Shown in pieces: positions 52,267 to 61,919 of a stretch of 64,000 bases of DNA; within the stretch, counting starts at the first letter, position 1, and each line of letters begins with the position of its first letter. Origin of the DNA: Paraclostridium tenue (lineage in GTDB: Bacteria; Bacillota; Clostridia; Peptostreptococcales; Peptostreptococcaceae); assembly GCF_015668515.1 (NCBI RefSeq), contig NZ_JADPFO010000001.1, positions 175,139 to 239,138 of the forward strand, written 5' to 3'. A model generated the notes under the pieces. It worked only from the letters and a program-made list of their open reading frames with translations. It did no database searches and had not been told where the DNA came from. The translations under genes were made by a program, and so were the position numbers.

Positions 52267-53994
52267 ATGGAATTTATACTAAATATATTACAAAGCATAG
52301 ATATCCCACTTTGGATAAGAAATAAAAAAAATCAAATTATTTTTATAAATGATAGTTTACAAAAAAAATTTGATATAAATATAGATGATATAAATTCTAA
52401 TTTAGAAAAAAGTGAAAGCAAAGAATTAAAAAGTTTATATAAAATGATGATTATGCCTAAATTTAATTCATCTTTTACATATGAAATAAAAGATAAAATA
52501 TATAAACCATTAATTCTTTTTTGTGATGATAAATCAAAGAATGAAGTAGCAATATTAATAGATATAACTGATGTTTCTTTAAAATCTAATAATCAACAAG
52601 TAAATATGTTAAAAAGTGTAATAGATAATATACCTGAATTGATTTTTTATAAAGATGATAAACTTAGATATGTTAGTATAAACAAAGAATTTAAAAAATT
52701 TTACGAAAAAATAGGGGTTAAAGATATAATAGGTAAAACAGATTTAGAATTTTCGATAGATAGCAACTTTACTAGAGCATGTAAAGAGCATGATGATATA
52801 GTTTTAAAAACAAAAGAAACATTATATTCAGAAGAAGAATTCCTTATACCGGGAAAAGATGAGTTTTGCACTATAAACAGTGTAAAAACACCTATAATAG
52901 GAGAAGATGGTAATGTATTAGGATTAATTGGAGTTGCAAGAGATATAACAGAACAAAAAAAATTAGAAAAAAAACTTAGATATTTAAGTTATACAGATAG
53001 ATTAACAAATTTATATAATAGAGCATATTTTGATGAAAAAGTAAGTGAGTTTATAGAAAATAAAAAATTTCCTATAGGAGTTGTAATAGGGGATGTTAAT
53101 GGGCTTAAAATAGTTAACGATACATTAGGTCACTTAGATGGAGATAGGCTTTTAAAAGAAATGTCTAGCGTACTTAAAGAAGTATGTGGTGACAATGGAT
53201 TGGTATTTAGGTGGGGTGGAGATGAATTTATAACACTTATTCCAAATTCAACAGAAAAAGATTGTATAGAATTTATAGAGAAAGTAAATAACCTTTGTGA
53301 TAAAAAAATTTATGATAATTTTAAATTAAGCATATCACAAGGACATTCTATGATTAATGAACATACAAATTTAGATGATGCATTAAGAGAAGCTGAAGAT
53401 AAAGTATATAGACAAAAAATATTAGATAACAAAAGTGTTAGAGTATCTATATTAAATACTTTAAGAGAAAGTTTAGAAGAAAAGAATCTAGAAACACAAG
53501 AACATACAAAAAGGGTTGCTAAGTATTCTGTAAAGGTAGGAAAGGCCTTAGGATTAAACGATGAAATCTTGGAGAAATTAGCTTTGGTTGGAGAGCTTCA
53601 TGATATAGGAAAAATTGGTATACCAGAACATATATTATTAAAACCTGAAAAACTAACAAATGATGAGTATGAAATTATGAAAACTCATGCTGAAAAAGGT
53701 TATAGATTAGCATTATTACTTCCAGAATTAAGCTATATCGCAAGGGATATATTAACTCATCATGAAAGATGGGATGGAAGAGGGTATCCACTTGGACTTA
53801 AAGGAGAAGAAATACCATTAGTTGCTCGAATAGTTTCTGTTATAGACTCATTTGATGCTATGACAAATGACAGGATACATGAAAGAAGAATAAGTAAGTA
53901 TAAAGCTATCAAAGAAATTAAAGCATGTTCAGGTAAGCAATTTGATCCTAAAATAGTGGAAGTATTTTCAAATATAATTGAAAATGAATTATAA
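52267..53994 (+). CDS. PAS-GGDEF-HD-GYP protein, c-di-GMP turnover
   Basis: A 575-residue cytosolic signalling protein with no TM helix. PAS folds occupy ~1-110 and ~120-235 (second with VLGLIGVARDITEQKK). The GGDEF cyclase has an intact RWGGDEF motif near residue 315. The C-terminal HD-GYP phosphodiesterase has ELHDIGKIGIPEH, THHERWDGRGYPLG and DSFDAMTNDR. Both catalytic motifs are complete, so it could make and break c-di-GMP; no RxxD inhibitory site is seen 5 residues before GGDEF. ATG 52267 follows AAGGAGGT. Confidence 0.93.
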   Translation: MEFILNILQSIDIPLWIRNKKNQIIFINDSLQKKFDINIDDINSNLEKSESKELKSLYKMMIMPKFNSSFTYEIKDKIYKPLILFCDDKSKNEVAILIDITDVSLKSNNQQVNMLKSVIDNIPELIFYKDDKLRYVSINKEFKKFYEKIGVKDIIGKTDLEFSIDSNFTRACKEHDDIVLKTKETLYSEEEFLIPGKDEFCTINSVKTPIIGEDGNVLGLIGVARDITEQKKLEKKLRYLSYTDRLTNLYNRAYFDEKVSEFIENKKFPIGVVIGDVNGLKIVNDTLGHLDGDRLLKEMSSVLKEVCGDNGLVFRWGGDEFITLIPNSTEKDCIEFIEKVNNLCDKKIYDNFKLSISQGHSMINEHTNLDDALREAEDKVYRQKILDNKSVRVSILNTLRESLEEKNLETQEHTKRVAKYSVKVGKALGLNDEILEKLALVGELHDIGKIGIPEHILLKPEKLTNDEYEIMKTHAEKGYRLALLLPELSYIARDILTHHERWDGRGYPLGLKGEEIPLVARIVSVIDSFDAMTNDRIHERRISKYKAIKEIKACSGKQFDPKIVEVFSNIIENEL

Positions 53995-54027
53995 AAATAA
54001 AAAAAAATGAATAAATTTAAAAAAGTA

Positions 54028-54057
54028 TTGACAAAATAAATATAATAATCATATTAT
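54028..54057 (+). promoter_or_regulatory. Sigma-A promoter of the T-box-tyrS transcript
   Basis: A perfect TTGACA, 18-bp spacer, TATTAT at 54052-54057, ~30 bp ahead of the T-box leader. Confidence 0.7.
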
Positions 54058-54083
54058 TAAATTAAGTAAATAAACTAATGCGT

Positions 54084-54355
54084 TGATGAGAAAAAGTAAA
54101 ATTAATGTAGTCTTACAGAGAGTTTCCGGTTGGTGAGAGGAGCAAAGGCAAGTTAATTTGAATACCTCTCTAAGCAGCACTCCGAAAGATAACAACCAGT
54201 AGGCAGTAGCCGTATTTTGCACACGTTATAGTGCTAGAGTATCCCAAAGTAATTGGCGTACTTGAAGAGGTCGTTATCGTGAGGTAATGATAAATTAAGG
54301 TGGTAACACGTGAGTAGTACTCTCGTCCTTTTATATAAGGATGGGAGTTTTTTTA
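54084..54355 (+). promoter_or_regulatory. Tyrosine T-box riboswitch
   Basis: A ~270-nt leader before tyrS. The conserved T-box AAGGTGGTAACACG lies at 54297-54310 and is followed by the terminator ACTCTCGTCCTT...AAGGATGGGAGTTTTTTT (54319-54355). In the first stem-loop the specifier is TAC (54163-54165, in GAATACCTCTC), a tyrosine codon. Uncharged tRNA-Tyr binding would form the antiterminator and switch tyrS on. The region 53995-54433 holds nothing else but its promoter. Confidence 0.93.
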
Positions 54356-54433
54356 TTGTATTGGCGCCGTATAATAATTAAATTACTATCCTTAAAGATT
54401 AAATATTAAATTTAAATTTTAGGAGGATTAATT

Positions 54434-55639
54434 ATGAAAGATATACAGGAGCAAATAAGAATCATATCTAAAGGTGTAGATGAAATAATAGGTCTAGAAG
54501 ATCTTAAAAATAAATTAGAATTATCACAAAAAGAAAATAAACCATTAACTGTTAAGTTAGGACTAGACCCTAGTGCACCAGATATACATTTAGGTCATAC
54601 TGTTGTTTTAAGAAAAATGAAGCAATTACAAGACTTAGGTCATAAAGTAGTAATAATTATAGGGGACTTTACAGGAAAAATAGGAGATCCAACTGGAAAA
54701 TCTAAAGCTAGAAAAGCACTTACAACAGAGCAAGTATTAGAAAATGCTAAAACATACGAAGAGCAAATACTTAAAATTTTAGACAAAGATAAAACAGAGA
54801 TAGTTTTTAATAGTAAATGGTTATCTAAATTAAGTTTTGAAGAAGTTATATGGTTAGCATCAACGACTACAGTAGCTAGAATGCTTGAAAGAGAAGATTT
54901 TAAAAATAGATACGAGAGTCAAACTCCAATATCTTTGCATGAGTTTTTCTACCCTTTAATGCAAGGGTTTGATTCAGTTGAAATAAAAGCTGATATAGAA
55001 TTAGGAGGAACAGATCAAAGGTTTAATGTTTTAATGGGAAGATCTTTACAAAAAGCATTTAATCAAGATTCTCAGGTAACTATATTTATGCCATTATTAG
55101 AAGGATTAGATGGAAAAAATAAAATGAGTAAAAGTTTAGGTAATTACATTGGAATAGATGAAGAAGCTAGTGTAATGTATGAAAAAGCGATGACTATACC
55201 AGATGATTTAATAATAAAATACTATGAACTTGTAACAGATATACATCCTGATATAGTAGATGATATAAAAAGAAACTTAGAGGAAAATAAAGTAAATCCT
55301 AGAGATATAAAAATGAATTTAGCTAAAGAAATAGTGAGACTATATCATGGAGAAGAAAAGTCTAATGAAGCTGAAAATAGATTTAAAGAAGTTTACCAAA
55401 AAGGTCAAATACCTAATGATATAAAAACTGTAGAAATTTTAAAAGAAAAATTTGATTTAATAGAAGAATTAGTTAAAAATAATTTAGTAAGCAGTAAAAG
55501 TGAAGTTAGAAGACTTATAACACAGGGTGGTATAAAAGTAAATAATGAAAAATTAGAAGATATCAATAAATTAAATATATCTGATACTATGATAATACAA
55601 ATCGGTAAGAAAAAGTTTATAAAGCTATGCATTAAATAA
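54434..55639 (+). CDS. tyrS: Tyrosyl-tRNA synthetase
   Basis: A 401-residue class I aminoacyl-tRNA synthetase. The HIGH motif is HLGHTV, the KMSKS motif is KMSKSLGN, and the C-terminal ~60 residues form an S4 RNA-binding domain (VSSKSEVRRLITQGGIKVN). The signature DPSAPDIHLGHT with GDFTGKIGDPTGKS marks the TyrRS type with longer active-site loops (TyrZ-like). The gene is under the T-box upstream, which senses tRNA-Tyr charging. AGGAGG precedes ATG. Confidence 0.97.
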   Translation: MKDIQEQIRIISKGVDEIIGLEDLKNKLELSQKENKPLTVKLGLDPSAPDIHLGHTVVLRKMKQLQDLGHKVVIIIGDFTGKIGDPTGKSKARKALTTEQVLENAKTYEEQILKILDKDKTEIVFNSKWLSKLSFEEVIWLASTTTVARMLEREDFKNRYESQTPISLHEFFYPLMQGFDSVEIKADIELGGTDQRFNVLMGRSLQKAFNQDSQVTIFMPLLEGLDGKNKMSKSLGNYIGIDEEASVMYEKAMTIPDDLIIKYYELVTDIHPDIVDDIKRNLEENKVNPRDIKMNLAKEIVRLYHGEEKSNEAENRFKEVYQKGQIPNDIKTVEILKEKFDLIEELVKNNLVSSKSEVRRLITQGGIKVNNEKLEDINKLNISDTMIIQIGKKKFIKLCIK

Positions 55640-55680
55640 TATTTTATAGAAAATAAACATTTATTTAATATAAATTAATT

Positions 55681-55731
55681 AATATGAGTATATAGTTTAA
55701 ATTTAAAACTATATACTCATATTAAAAAAAA
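55681..55731. terminator. Bidirectional terminator after tyrS
   Basis: AATATGAGTATATAGTTTTAAAT-like stem: AATATGAGTATATAGTTT pairs with AAACTATATACTCATATT, followed by an A-run that serves the minus-strand gene. Confidence 0.85.
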
Positions 55732-55914
55732 TTAATAAAAATCTGGTTTTTTATCGTTTAATTCATCTTGTCTTTTTTTTACTACATTTTTAACTTCTTC
55801 TTCACTTAAATTTGATTTAGCTATTATATCTGATATTCCCATATTGCTTTCAAGCATTCTTTTTACATGTTCAACAGCTTTTTCATATTCACCTTTTTTT
55901 AAAGTATGACTCAT
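55732..55914 (-). CDS. Small helical hypothetical protein
   Basis: A 60-residue protein, highly charged, with two or three helices (LKKGEYEKAVEHVKRMLES, then SNLSEEEVKNVVKKRQDEL). The middle ISDIIAKSNLSEEEV looks like a small helix-turn-helix. AAAGGATG precedes the ATG, and the gene ends at a terminator. Similar short proteins occur in related clostridia by general appearance, but I cannot name a family. Confidence 0.65.
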   Translation of the reverse strand: MSHTLKKGEYEKAVEHVKRMLESNMGISDIIAKSNLSEEEVKNVVKKRQDELNDKKPDFY

Positions 55915-56056
55915 ATAAACACATCCTTTCTAAACTTAGATTTCCACAAAAAACTTAAGTTATGACTGTAAAATAATACACATAAAAATATTAATATTAA
56001 TAAAAATTGATATTAAAAGAATATACAGGTATAATTATTTTATAATAAAATTAAAT

Positions 56057-56106
56057 AAAAGGAGGGAATAATAAATAGTTTGTCAAATGAAATAAATAAT
56101 GTATAA
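56057..56106 (+). other. Orphan ribosome binding site with no gene
   Basis: AAAAGGAGGG at 56057-56066 is a very strong ribosome site, but only an 8-codon TTG frame (56080-56106) or ATGAAATAA follows. It is probably the scar of a deleted gene, or a very short leader peptide for the DegV gene ~70 bp later. Confidence 0.35.
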
Positions 56107-56177
56107 TATTAAAATGAGAAACATGGTATAATTAAAAAAATAGAAAAATTAAGTTGCTTTATAAAGGGAGTTATAAT

Positions 56178-57020
56178 ATGAGTAATATAAAAATAATCTG
56201 CGATACAATGAATGATGTGCCAAAGAACATAATGGATAATTATGATATAGAAATACTTCCTGCTACAATCATATTTGAAGGAAAAGAATATAAAGCAGGA
56301 GTAGATATAGATGGAGATGAATTTTACAAGTTATTAAGAAGCACACAAAGTATACCATCGACATCACAAGTAACTTATGCTACGTTTAAGGAAATTTTTG
56401 AAAAGTACGTAAGCGAAGGTAAAAAAGTTTTATATCTAGCAGGTTCTTCTGCAGCATCAGGAACTTATCAATCAGCTATGTTAGCTAAAAGCGATATAGA
56501 AGGAGACGTATATATATTTGATACATATGGACTTTCTATTGGAGGTGGCCTTTTAATAGGTGAAGCAGCAAAGCTTGCAAGTGAAGGTCATGATATGGAC
56601 TACATAATGAGTAAATTAGAAGAATACAAAGAGAAAGTACAAGTATATTTTTCAGTTGATTCATTAGATTATCTACAAAAAGGTGGAAGAATATCTGGAA
56701 CTAAAGCTGCAATAGGTACTCTTCTTAATATAAAACCTATATTAAAAATAGAAGATGGATTAGTTAAGCAAAAAACTCAAGTGAGAGGAAGCAAAAAGAT
56801 AATATCAACATTAATAGAACAATTAAGATCTGAAGTAGGAGATAATTTTTCTGATAAAGATGTATATGTTGGATATGGAGATGACATAGAAGAACATAAA
56901 AAGTTTATGGAAAAAGTAAAAGAAGAATTAAATCCAAGAAATGTATATCCATTTAGAATAGGAGCTTGTGTTGCTTGTCACTCAGGACCTAGTGTTTTAG
57001 GAATTGGATGTTTTAAATAA
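56178..57020 (+). CDS. DegV family fatty-acid-binding protein
   Basis: A 280-residue soluble protein of the DegV (FakB) family, which holds a fatty acid for phosphorylation by FakA. The start NIKIICDTMNDVPKNIM, the middle STSQVTYATFKEIFEKYV, the SSAASGTYQSA motif, and DSLDYLQKGGRISG are typical. The C-terminus has IGACVACHSGPSVLGIGC. ATG 56178 is chosen by GGGAG at 56166-56170. fakA is not in the window. Confidence 0.93.
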   Translation: MSNIKIICDTMNDVPKNIMDNYDIEILPATIIFEGKEYKAGVDIDGDEFYKLLRSTQSIPSTSQVTYATFKEIFEKYVSEGKKVLYLAGSSAASGTYQSAMLAKSDIEGDVYIFDTYGLSIGGGLLIGEAAKLASEGHDMDYIMSKLEEYKEKVQVYFSVDSLDYLQKGGRISGTKAAIGTLLNIKPILKIEDGLVKQKTQVRGSKKIISTLIEQLRSEVGDNFSDKDVYVGYGDDIEEHKKFMEKVKEELNPRNVYPFRIGACVACHSGPSVLGIGCFK

Positions 57021-57045
57021 GGAATCATAATATATTTATAAATAC

Positions 57046-57077
57046 AAAAGCCCTCTAAATTTAGAGGGCTTTTATTT
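57046..57077. terminator. Bidirectional terminator after the DegV gene
   Basis: AAAAGCCCTCTAAAT pairs with ATTTAGAGGGCTTTT; T- and A-runs on both sides; overlaps the stop of the minus-strand gene. Confidence 0.92.
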
Positions 57078-57347
57078 GCAATTTTTTTGAATATATCGTA
57101 ATGAGCTTTTCATATCATTAAATTCATTTTTAGGAATTATCAATCTTTCTATACCATTATAAAAACCATATACATCAAATATTTTATCCACTTTAACTTG
57201 TATAATATTATCTATAATATCTATATAAATGCATTTAGAATATTTAGTAAAAGATTTAAATATAAGTAATTTATTACTAGTTAATTTAATCATTTTAAAT
57301 CCATTAAGAAATAAATTATTATTTAAAAAATTTATAAATTCATCCAT
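57072..57347 (-). CDS. Small hypothetical protein
   Basis: A 91-residue protein with a TTGGAGGTAG ribosome site. The sequence alternates short strands and helices (MIKLTSNKLLIFKSF, then IYIDIIDNIIQVKVDKIF, then FYNGIERLIIPKNEF), which suggests a small beta-rich domain. It has no TM helix or signal peptide. It shares a terminator with degV. No family is recognised. Confidence 0.65.
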   Translation of the reverse strand: MDEFINFLNNNLFLNGFKMIKLTSNKLLIFKSFTKYSKCIYIDIIDNIIQVKVDKIFDVYGFYNGIERLIIPKNEFNDMKSSLRYIQKNCK

Positions 57348-57499
57348 ATAACTACCTCCAATTTAAAGTATTGACATACAAATAAATTTATATAACTTAT
57401 ATCGTAGTAAAAATCTTTATCTTGTATAAATTTACCTATTGTAGTAAATTAAAATCGTAAATGAGTGACATAATATATACTACTTAGGAGGATTAAGCT

Positions 57500-58828
57500 A
57501 TGAAGATTAATAAAGATAAATTCATATATGAATTTACTAGAAATCAAGCTACTCATGAAGAAATACATGAAAATATATTAGAAGGTATGAATGTTCACGG
57601 TGCGAATTTTATAATATTAATATGTGCAATAATAATAGCATCAGTAGGACTTAATATGAATGCAACAGCAGTAATTATAGGTGCTATGTTAATATCTCCT
57701 TTGATGGGTTCTATAATAGGGATTGGATATGGAGTAGGAACATACAATGTTAAATTATTAAAAGATGCATTTAAAATATTAATGCTTTCAATTGGAATAA
57801 GTATAGTAACATCAACACTTTACTTTTCTTTAACACCAATAACAACAGCAGGTAGTGAAATATTATCAAGAACTAGTCCAACAATATGGGACGTTATAAT
57901 AGCATTTGTGGGAGGTACTGCTGGAATGATAGGTATAACTCGCAACAAACCTAGTAATGTTATACCAGGAGTTGCTATAGCAACTGCACTTATGCCTCCT
58001 CTTTGTACAGCAGGTTATGGACTTGCCACTAAGCAGTATGACATATTTTTAGGTGCAGGATATTTATTTTTTATAAATTGTTTTTTTATAACAATATCAA
58101 CACTTATGGTTACAAAAGCTTTAAATATACCAACTAGAATAAACATATGTGATGAAAAACAAAAAAACGTTAAGAAATTTATAATAATAGCATCTATTAT
58201 AGTAATAATACCTAGTATGTTTTCTGCTTTTAACATGATAAGAGAAACCATAGATGAAAGTAACTTAAATACTTTTATTAATCAAGAGTTAAATGGACAA
58301 TATGTAATAAGTAAAAATATAAGTGAAAAAGATAATACAATAACTTTGGCTCTTATGGGTAAAAGAATATCTAATAGTCAATTAGATGAATTACAACAAA
58401 GCCTTCATCATTATGGATTTAGCAATAAGAAATTAATTATTAAACAAGATGATAACAATTTTAATGATATAGAAAAATATATAAATGATATAAAAAATAA
58501 AAATAGTGATTTTATAAAAGATAATAATATTTCTAATAAGAAAGAAGAAAACAATAAAGAAATATCTAATAAAACAGAAGTAGAAACTATATCTAGCGAA
58601 CTAAAAGCTATATATCCTAGAATAAATGACGTATATGTAGGATATGTATTTGGAGAACAGGATAAAAATAAAGAAATACCTATACTTATAATATATAGTG
58701 AAGATAATTCTTTAAATAGAAATATAGAAACTATTAAAAATTGGTTTAAAACAAGAGTTAAGGCAGATGATGTTAAAGTTTATATACAAAATCCTACTAT
58801 AAAAGAAGAAGTTGAAACTAACAATTAA
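57500..58828 (+). CDS. DUF389 membrane protein
   Basis: A 442-residue protein. The TM core (residues ~35-245, ~6 helices) carries the DUF389 signature: GANFIILICAIIIASVGLNM, then ATAVIIGAMLISPLMGSIIG, and later VIPGVAIATALMPPLCTAGYGL. A soluble C-terminal half (~260-442) is charged and holds an Asn/Lys-rich linker (NNISNKKEENNKEISNKTE). DUF389 proteins have no firmly known function. The GGAGG site is clear; the next gene begins 37 bp later. Confidence 0.9.
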   Translation: MKINKDKFIYEFTRNQATHEEIHENILEGMNVHGANFIILICAIIIASVGLNMNATAVIIGAMLISPLMGSIIGIGYGVGTYNVKLLKDAFKILMLSIGISIVTSTLYFSLTPITTAGSEILSRTSPTIWDVIIAFVGGTAGMIGITRNKPSNVIPGVAIATALMPPLCTAGYGLATKQYDIFLGAGYLFFINCFFITISTLMVTKALNIPTRINICDEKQKNVKKFIIIASIIVIIPSMFSAFNMIRETIDESNLNTFINQELNGQYVISKNISEKDNTITLALMGKRISNSQLDELQQSLHHYGFSNKKLIIKQDDNNFNDIEKYINDIKNKNSDFIKDNNISNKKEENNKEISNKTEVETISSELKAIYPRINDVYVGYVFGEQDKNKEIPILIIYSEDNSLNRNIETIKNWFKTRVKADDVKVYIQNPTIKEEVETNN

Positions 58829-58865
58829 TAGTAACCTATTTTAATACTTAATACTGGAGGAATAT

Positions 58866-60863
58866 ATGAATAAAACTATAGGAGTACTAGCTCATGTAGA
58901 TGCTGGAAAAACCACGTTTTGTGAACAGTTACTATATCATACAAAGTCAATTAGAAACAGAGGGAGAGTAGACAATAAAGATACCTTTTTAGATAATCAT
59001 GAAATAGAAAGGCAAAGAGGAATAACCATATTTTCAGAACAAGGAAAATTTATATATAATAACTCAAATTATAATTTAATAGACACTCCAGGACATATAG
59101 ACTTTTCACCAGATATGGAAAGAGCTATAAGTATAATGGATTATGCAATTGTAATAATAAGTGCTGTAGAAAAAATACAACCACACACTAAAACAGTTTT
59201 TAGGTTGCTTAAAAAACATAATATTCCTGTATTTTTCTTTGGGAATAAAATAGACAGAGAAGGTGCAAATATTGAGAAGTTAATAGAAGATATAAAATTA
59301 AATTTAAGTGAAGATGTAATAGATATAAGCATTAATTTGAATATAGACAATGAAATAAATTTAAGTGAAGAAATTATCGAATTTATAGCTGAAAGAGATG
59401 AAGAATTACTTGATAAATATTTAAATGGAGAATATGATAAAGAACTTTGGATAAATAAATTAATAAAAAGTATAAAAAATTGTGATATATACCCATTTTT
59501 TAAAGGTTCAGCATTGCAAGATATAGGTATAGAAGATTTTATAAAAAAGTTAGATTATTTGACATATACCAATTACCAAGGAAATAATAATTTTATAGGT
59601 AAGGTATACAAAGTTAGATATGACGAAAATAAAAATAGATTAACTTATATAAAAGCTATTAGTGGGAATTTAAAAGTTAAAGACGAACTTAAATATATAA
59701 TAAAGGATGAAGTAATTACTGAAAAAATAAATAATATAAGAGTGTATAATTCAAATAAATATGAAAATGTCAATGAAGTTTTTGCAGGTCAAATATTTGC
59801 GGTTACAGGACTAACTAATATTAAGCCAAATGAATATATATTAGATAAAAATTTAGATATAAATAAATTTTACGAAAATTACAGTATAGATAAAGAAATT
59901 GATATAGTACCAACACTTAAGTCTAAAATTAAATTTGATGAAAGCCTTAATATAAAAGAAGTGTTAAATGTATTTAAAATATTAAATGATGAAGAACCAG
60001 CATTAAATGTAAAATGGAATGAAAATTTAAAAGAAGTACATATTCATGTTATGGGAAAGATACAGCTAGAAATATTAAAAGAGATAGTTAAGAATAGATT
60101 TAATATAGATGTAGATTTTGGGAAATGTGAAATATTATATAAAGAGACTTTAAAAGTAAAAACTATAGGATATGGACATTTTGAACCATTAGGACATTAT
60201 GCTGAAGTTCATTTACTTATAGAGCCATCTACTAGAAATAGTGGGATTATATTTAAAAGCAATGCTCATGTGGATGATTTAACTATAGGGCATCAAAATC
60301 TAATTAAAACTCATATATTTGAAAAAGAACACAATGGAATACTTGGTGGATATCCTCTTACAGATATTAATATAACACTAATTACAGGAAGAGCACATAC
60401 TAAACATACTAGTGGTGGAGATTTTAGGCAAGCGACTCTTAGGGCGTTAAGGCAGGGTCTTGAACAAGTTGACAATTTATTACTAGAACCATTTTATAAA
60501 TTTAAAATTGATATAGGCATTGATTATATAGGAAGAGTATTATCTGATATACAAAAAATGAGTGGTACTTTTAAAGATCCTATTATAAGTGAAGAAACGT
60601 GTATTATAGAAGGTAGGGGACCTGTATCTACATTTATGGACTATCAATTGGAATTAATTAGCTTTAGTAAGGGAACTGGAAGCATCAGTTTTATATTTGA
60701 TGGATATGATGAATGTCATAATAGGGATGAAATTTTAGAAAATAGAAATTATGATAAAGACAGTGATAGTGAGTATACTTCAAATTCTATATTCTGTTCT
60801 AAGGGACAAGGATATATAGTAAAAGGAAGAGAAGCTAAAGAATATATGCATTGTTTAAAATAA
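58866..60863 (+). CDS. TetM/EF-G-like translational GTPase
   Basis: A 665-residue GTPase with EF-G-like domains. The P-loop is HVDAGKTTF at residues 9-17, switch II IDTPGHIDF, and G4 GNKIDREG, with ERQRGITIF in the switch I region. The overall order and length (TetM is 639 residues) match ribosomal-protection proteins, and the C-terminal region has HTKHTSGGDFRQATLRALR, which is typical of TetM-like proteins. It is chromosomal and in native-like AT content with no mobile-element neighbours, so it may be an intrinsic ribosome-rescue or protection factor and not an acquired resistance gene. Resistance is not shown. Confidence 0.85.
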   Translation: MNKTIGVLAHVDAGKTTFCEQLLYHTKSIRNRGRVDNKDTFLDNHEIERQRGITIFSEQGKFIYNNSNYNLIDTPGHIDFSPDMERAISIMDYAIVIISAVEKIQPHTKTVFRLLKKHNIPVFFFGNKIDREGANIEKLIEDIKLNLSEDVIDISINLNIDNEINLSEEIIEFIAERDEELLDKYLNGEYDKELWINKLIKSIKNCDIYPFFKGSALQDIGIEDFIKKLDYLTYTNYQGNNNFIGKVYKVRYDENKNRLTYIKAISGNLKVKDELKYIIKDEVITEKINNIRVYNSNKYENVNEVFAGQIFAVTGLTNIKPNEYILDKNLDINKFYENYSIDKEIDIVPTLKSKIKFDESLNIKEVLNVFKILNDEEPALNVKWNENLKEVHIHVMGKIQLEILKEIVKNRFNIDVDFGKCEILYKETLKVKTIGYGHFEPLGHYAEVHLLIEPSTRNSGIIFKSNAHVDDLTIGHQNLIKTHIFEKEHNGILGGYPLTDINITLITGRAHTKHTSGGDFRQATLRALRQGLEQVDNLLLEPFYKFKIDIGIDYIGRVLSDIQKMSGTFKDPIISEETCIIEGRGPVSTFMDYQLELISFSKGTGSISFIFDGYDECHNRDEILENRNYDKDSDSEYTSNSIFCSKGQGYIVKGREAKEYMHCLK

Positions 60864-60868
60864 CTTTA

Positions 60869-60940
60869 AATAAACTACTTAATGATAGTATTCTAACTAA
60901 AATATAGGTTAGTATATTAACTTAGGTAGTTTATTTTTTA
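60869..60940 (+). terminator. Terminator after the GTPase gene
   Basis: An extended hairpin: outer TAAACTACTTAA / TTAGGTAGTTTA, inner CTAACTAAAATATAGGTTAG; ends in TTTTTTA. Confidence 0.8.
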
Positions 60941-61052
60941 TTAAAATATCATAAAATCAAAGCTTATATATAATAATTTCAAATGGAATATGTATATGTA
61001 TTCATTAATATAATATAAAGGTTATATAATATATTTATAGGGGGGATAGTTT

Positions 61053-61907
61053 GTGAAAACATGCAAAAACTGTGGCAAAATCTTAGAACAAGAAGCTCGT
61101 TTTTGTGATGGATGTGGTTATGATACTACTAAAGAATTATATAAAAAACCTATGAAAAAGAAAAATAACTTATCAAAAGTAGTTGTGGCTTTATTACTTT
61201 TAGGTATAATAGCTGTAATATTATTTTTCACACTTAAAGATACAATTTTATTAAGTTATTATATTAAAAAAGGAGATATAGAAAGTTCTAATATAAAATC
61301 TATTGATTATTATATTAAAGCTATAGATATTAAATATACAGAAGAGTTAGTGGAGAAAATAAGAAAAGAAGTAAGTGAATGTAGAAGTTTTGAAGAAGAA
61401 CTAATTAAATTAGAAAAGATTTTAAATAGTAAAGATTTGAGTAGTATGTATATTGAAAATTATGTAAAAAAAGCAGAAGAACATTTTGAGAATGGAGATT
61501 ATGACCAAACCTTAAAATATTTATCAAAAGCTAAAGAATATAATTTTAAACAAGAAAATTTTAAATATTATAATAAGCTAATGGAAATTCAAAATCAAAA
61601 AATTAATGAACATATAAAAGTAAATAACTTACATGAAAATAATAATGAATATATTATATATGATAGTCATATTAGATATCTAACTAAATCGGAACTATAT
61701 AAATACAGTAAACATGAATTAGCATTAATTAGAAATGAGATATTTGCAAGATATGGATATATATTTAATAAAGATGAATATTTCAATTATTTTATCAATA
61801 CTAGTTGGTATATCCCAAATCCAAATTTTAATGGGAGTATAAATGAATTAAATACGATAGAAAGGTATAACGTTGAACTTATAAAAAGTTTAGAGCAAGG
61901 CTATTAA
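61053..61907 (+). CDS. Zinc-ribbon, single-TM, YARHG-domain protein
   Basis: A 284-residue membrane protein. A zinc ribbon at residues 4-25 (CKNCG ... CDGCG) is followed by a basic stretch and a TM helix at ~44-63 (VVALLLLGIIAVILFFTL). The extracellular part has helices with TPR-like repeats (ENGDYDQTLKYLSKAKEY) and a C-terminal YARHG domain (ALIRNEIFARYGYIFNKDEY, then NTSWYIPNPNF). GTG start after GGGGGG. It heads a three-gene group with a TM2 protein and a DUF2752 protein. Confidence 0.88.
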   Translation: MKTCKNCGKILEQEARFCDGCGYDTTKELYKKPMKKKNNLSKVVVALLLLGIIAVILFFTLKDTILLSYYIKKGDIESSNIKSIDYYIKAIDIKYTEELVEKIRKEVSECRSFEEELIKLEKILNSKDLSSMYIENYVKKAEEHFENGDYDQTLKYLSKAKEYNFKQENFKYYNKLMEIQNQKINEHIKVNNLHENNNEYIIYDSHIRYLTKSELYKYSKHELALIRNEIFARYGYIFNKDEYFNYFINTSWYIPNPNFNGSINELNTIERYNVELIKSLEQGY

Positions 61908-61919
61908 GGGGGAGAGTTT

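Noticed and set aside
58866-60863. Acquired tetracycline resistance gene on a mobile element
   Set aside because: No integrase, relaxase, repeats or base-composition change flank it, so only a TetM-like GTPase is claimed.
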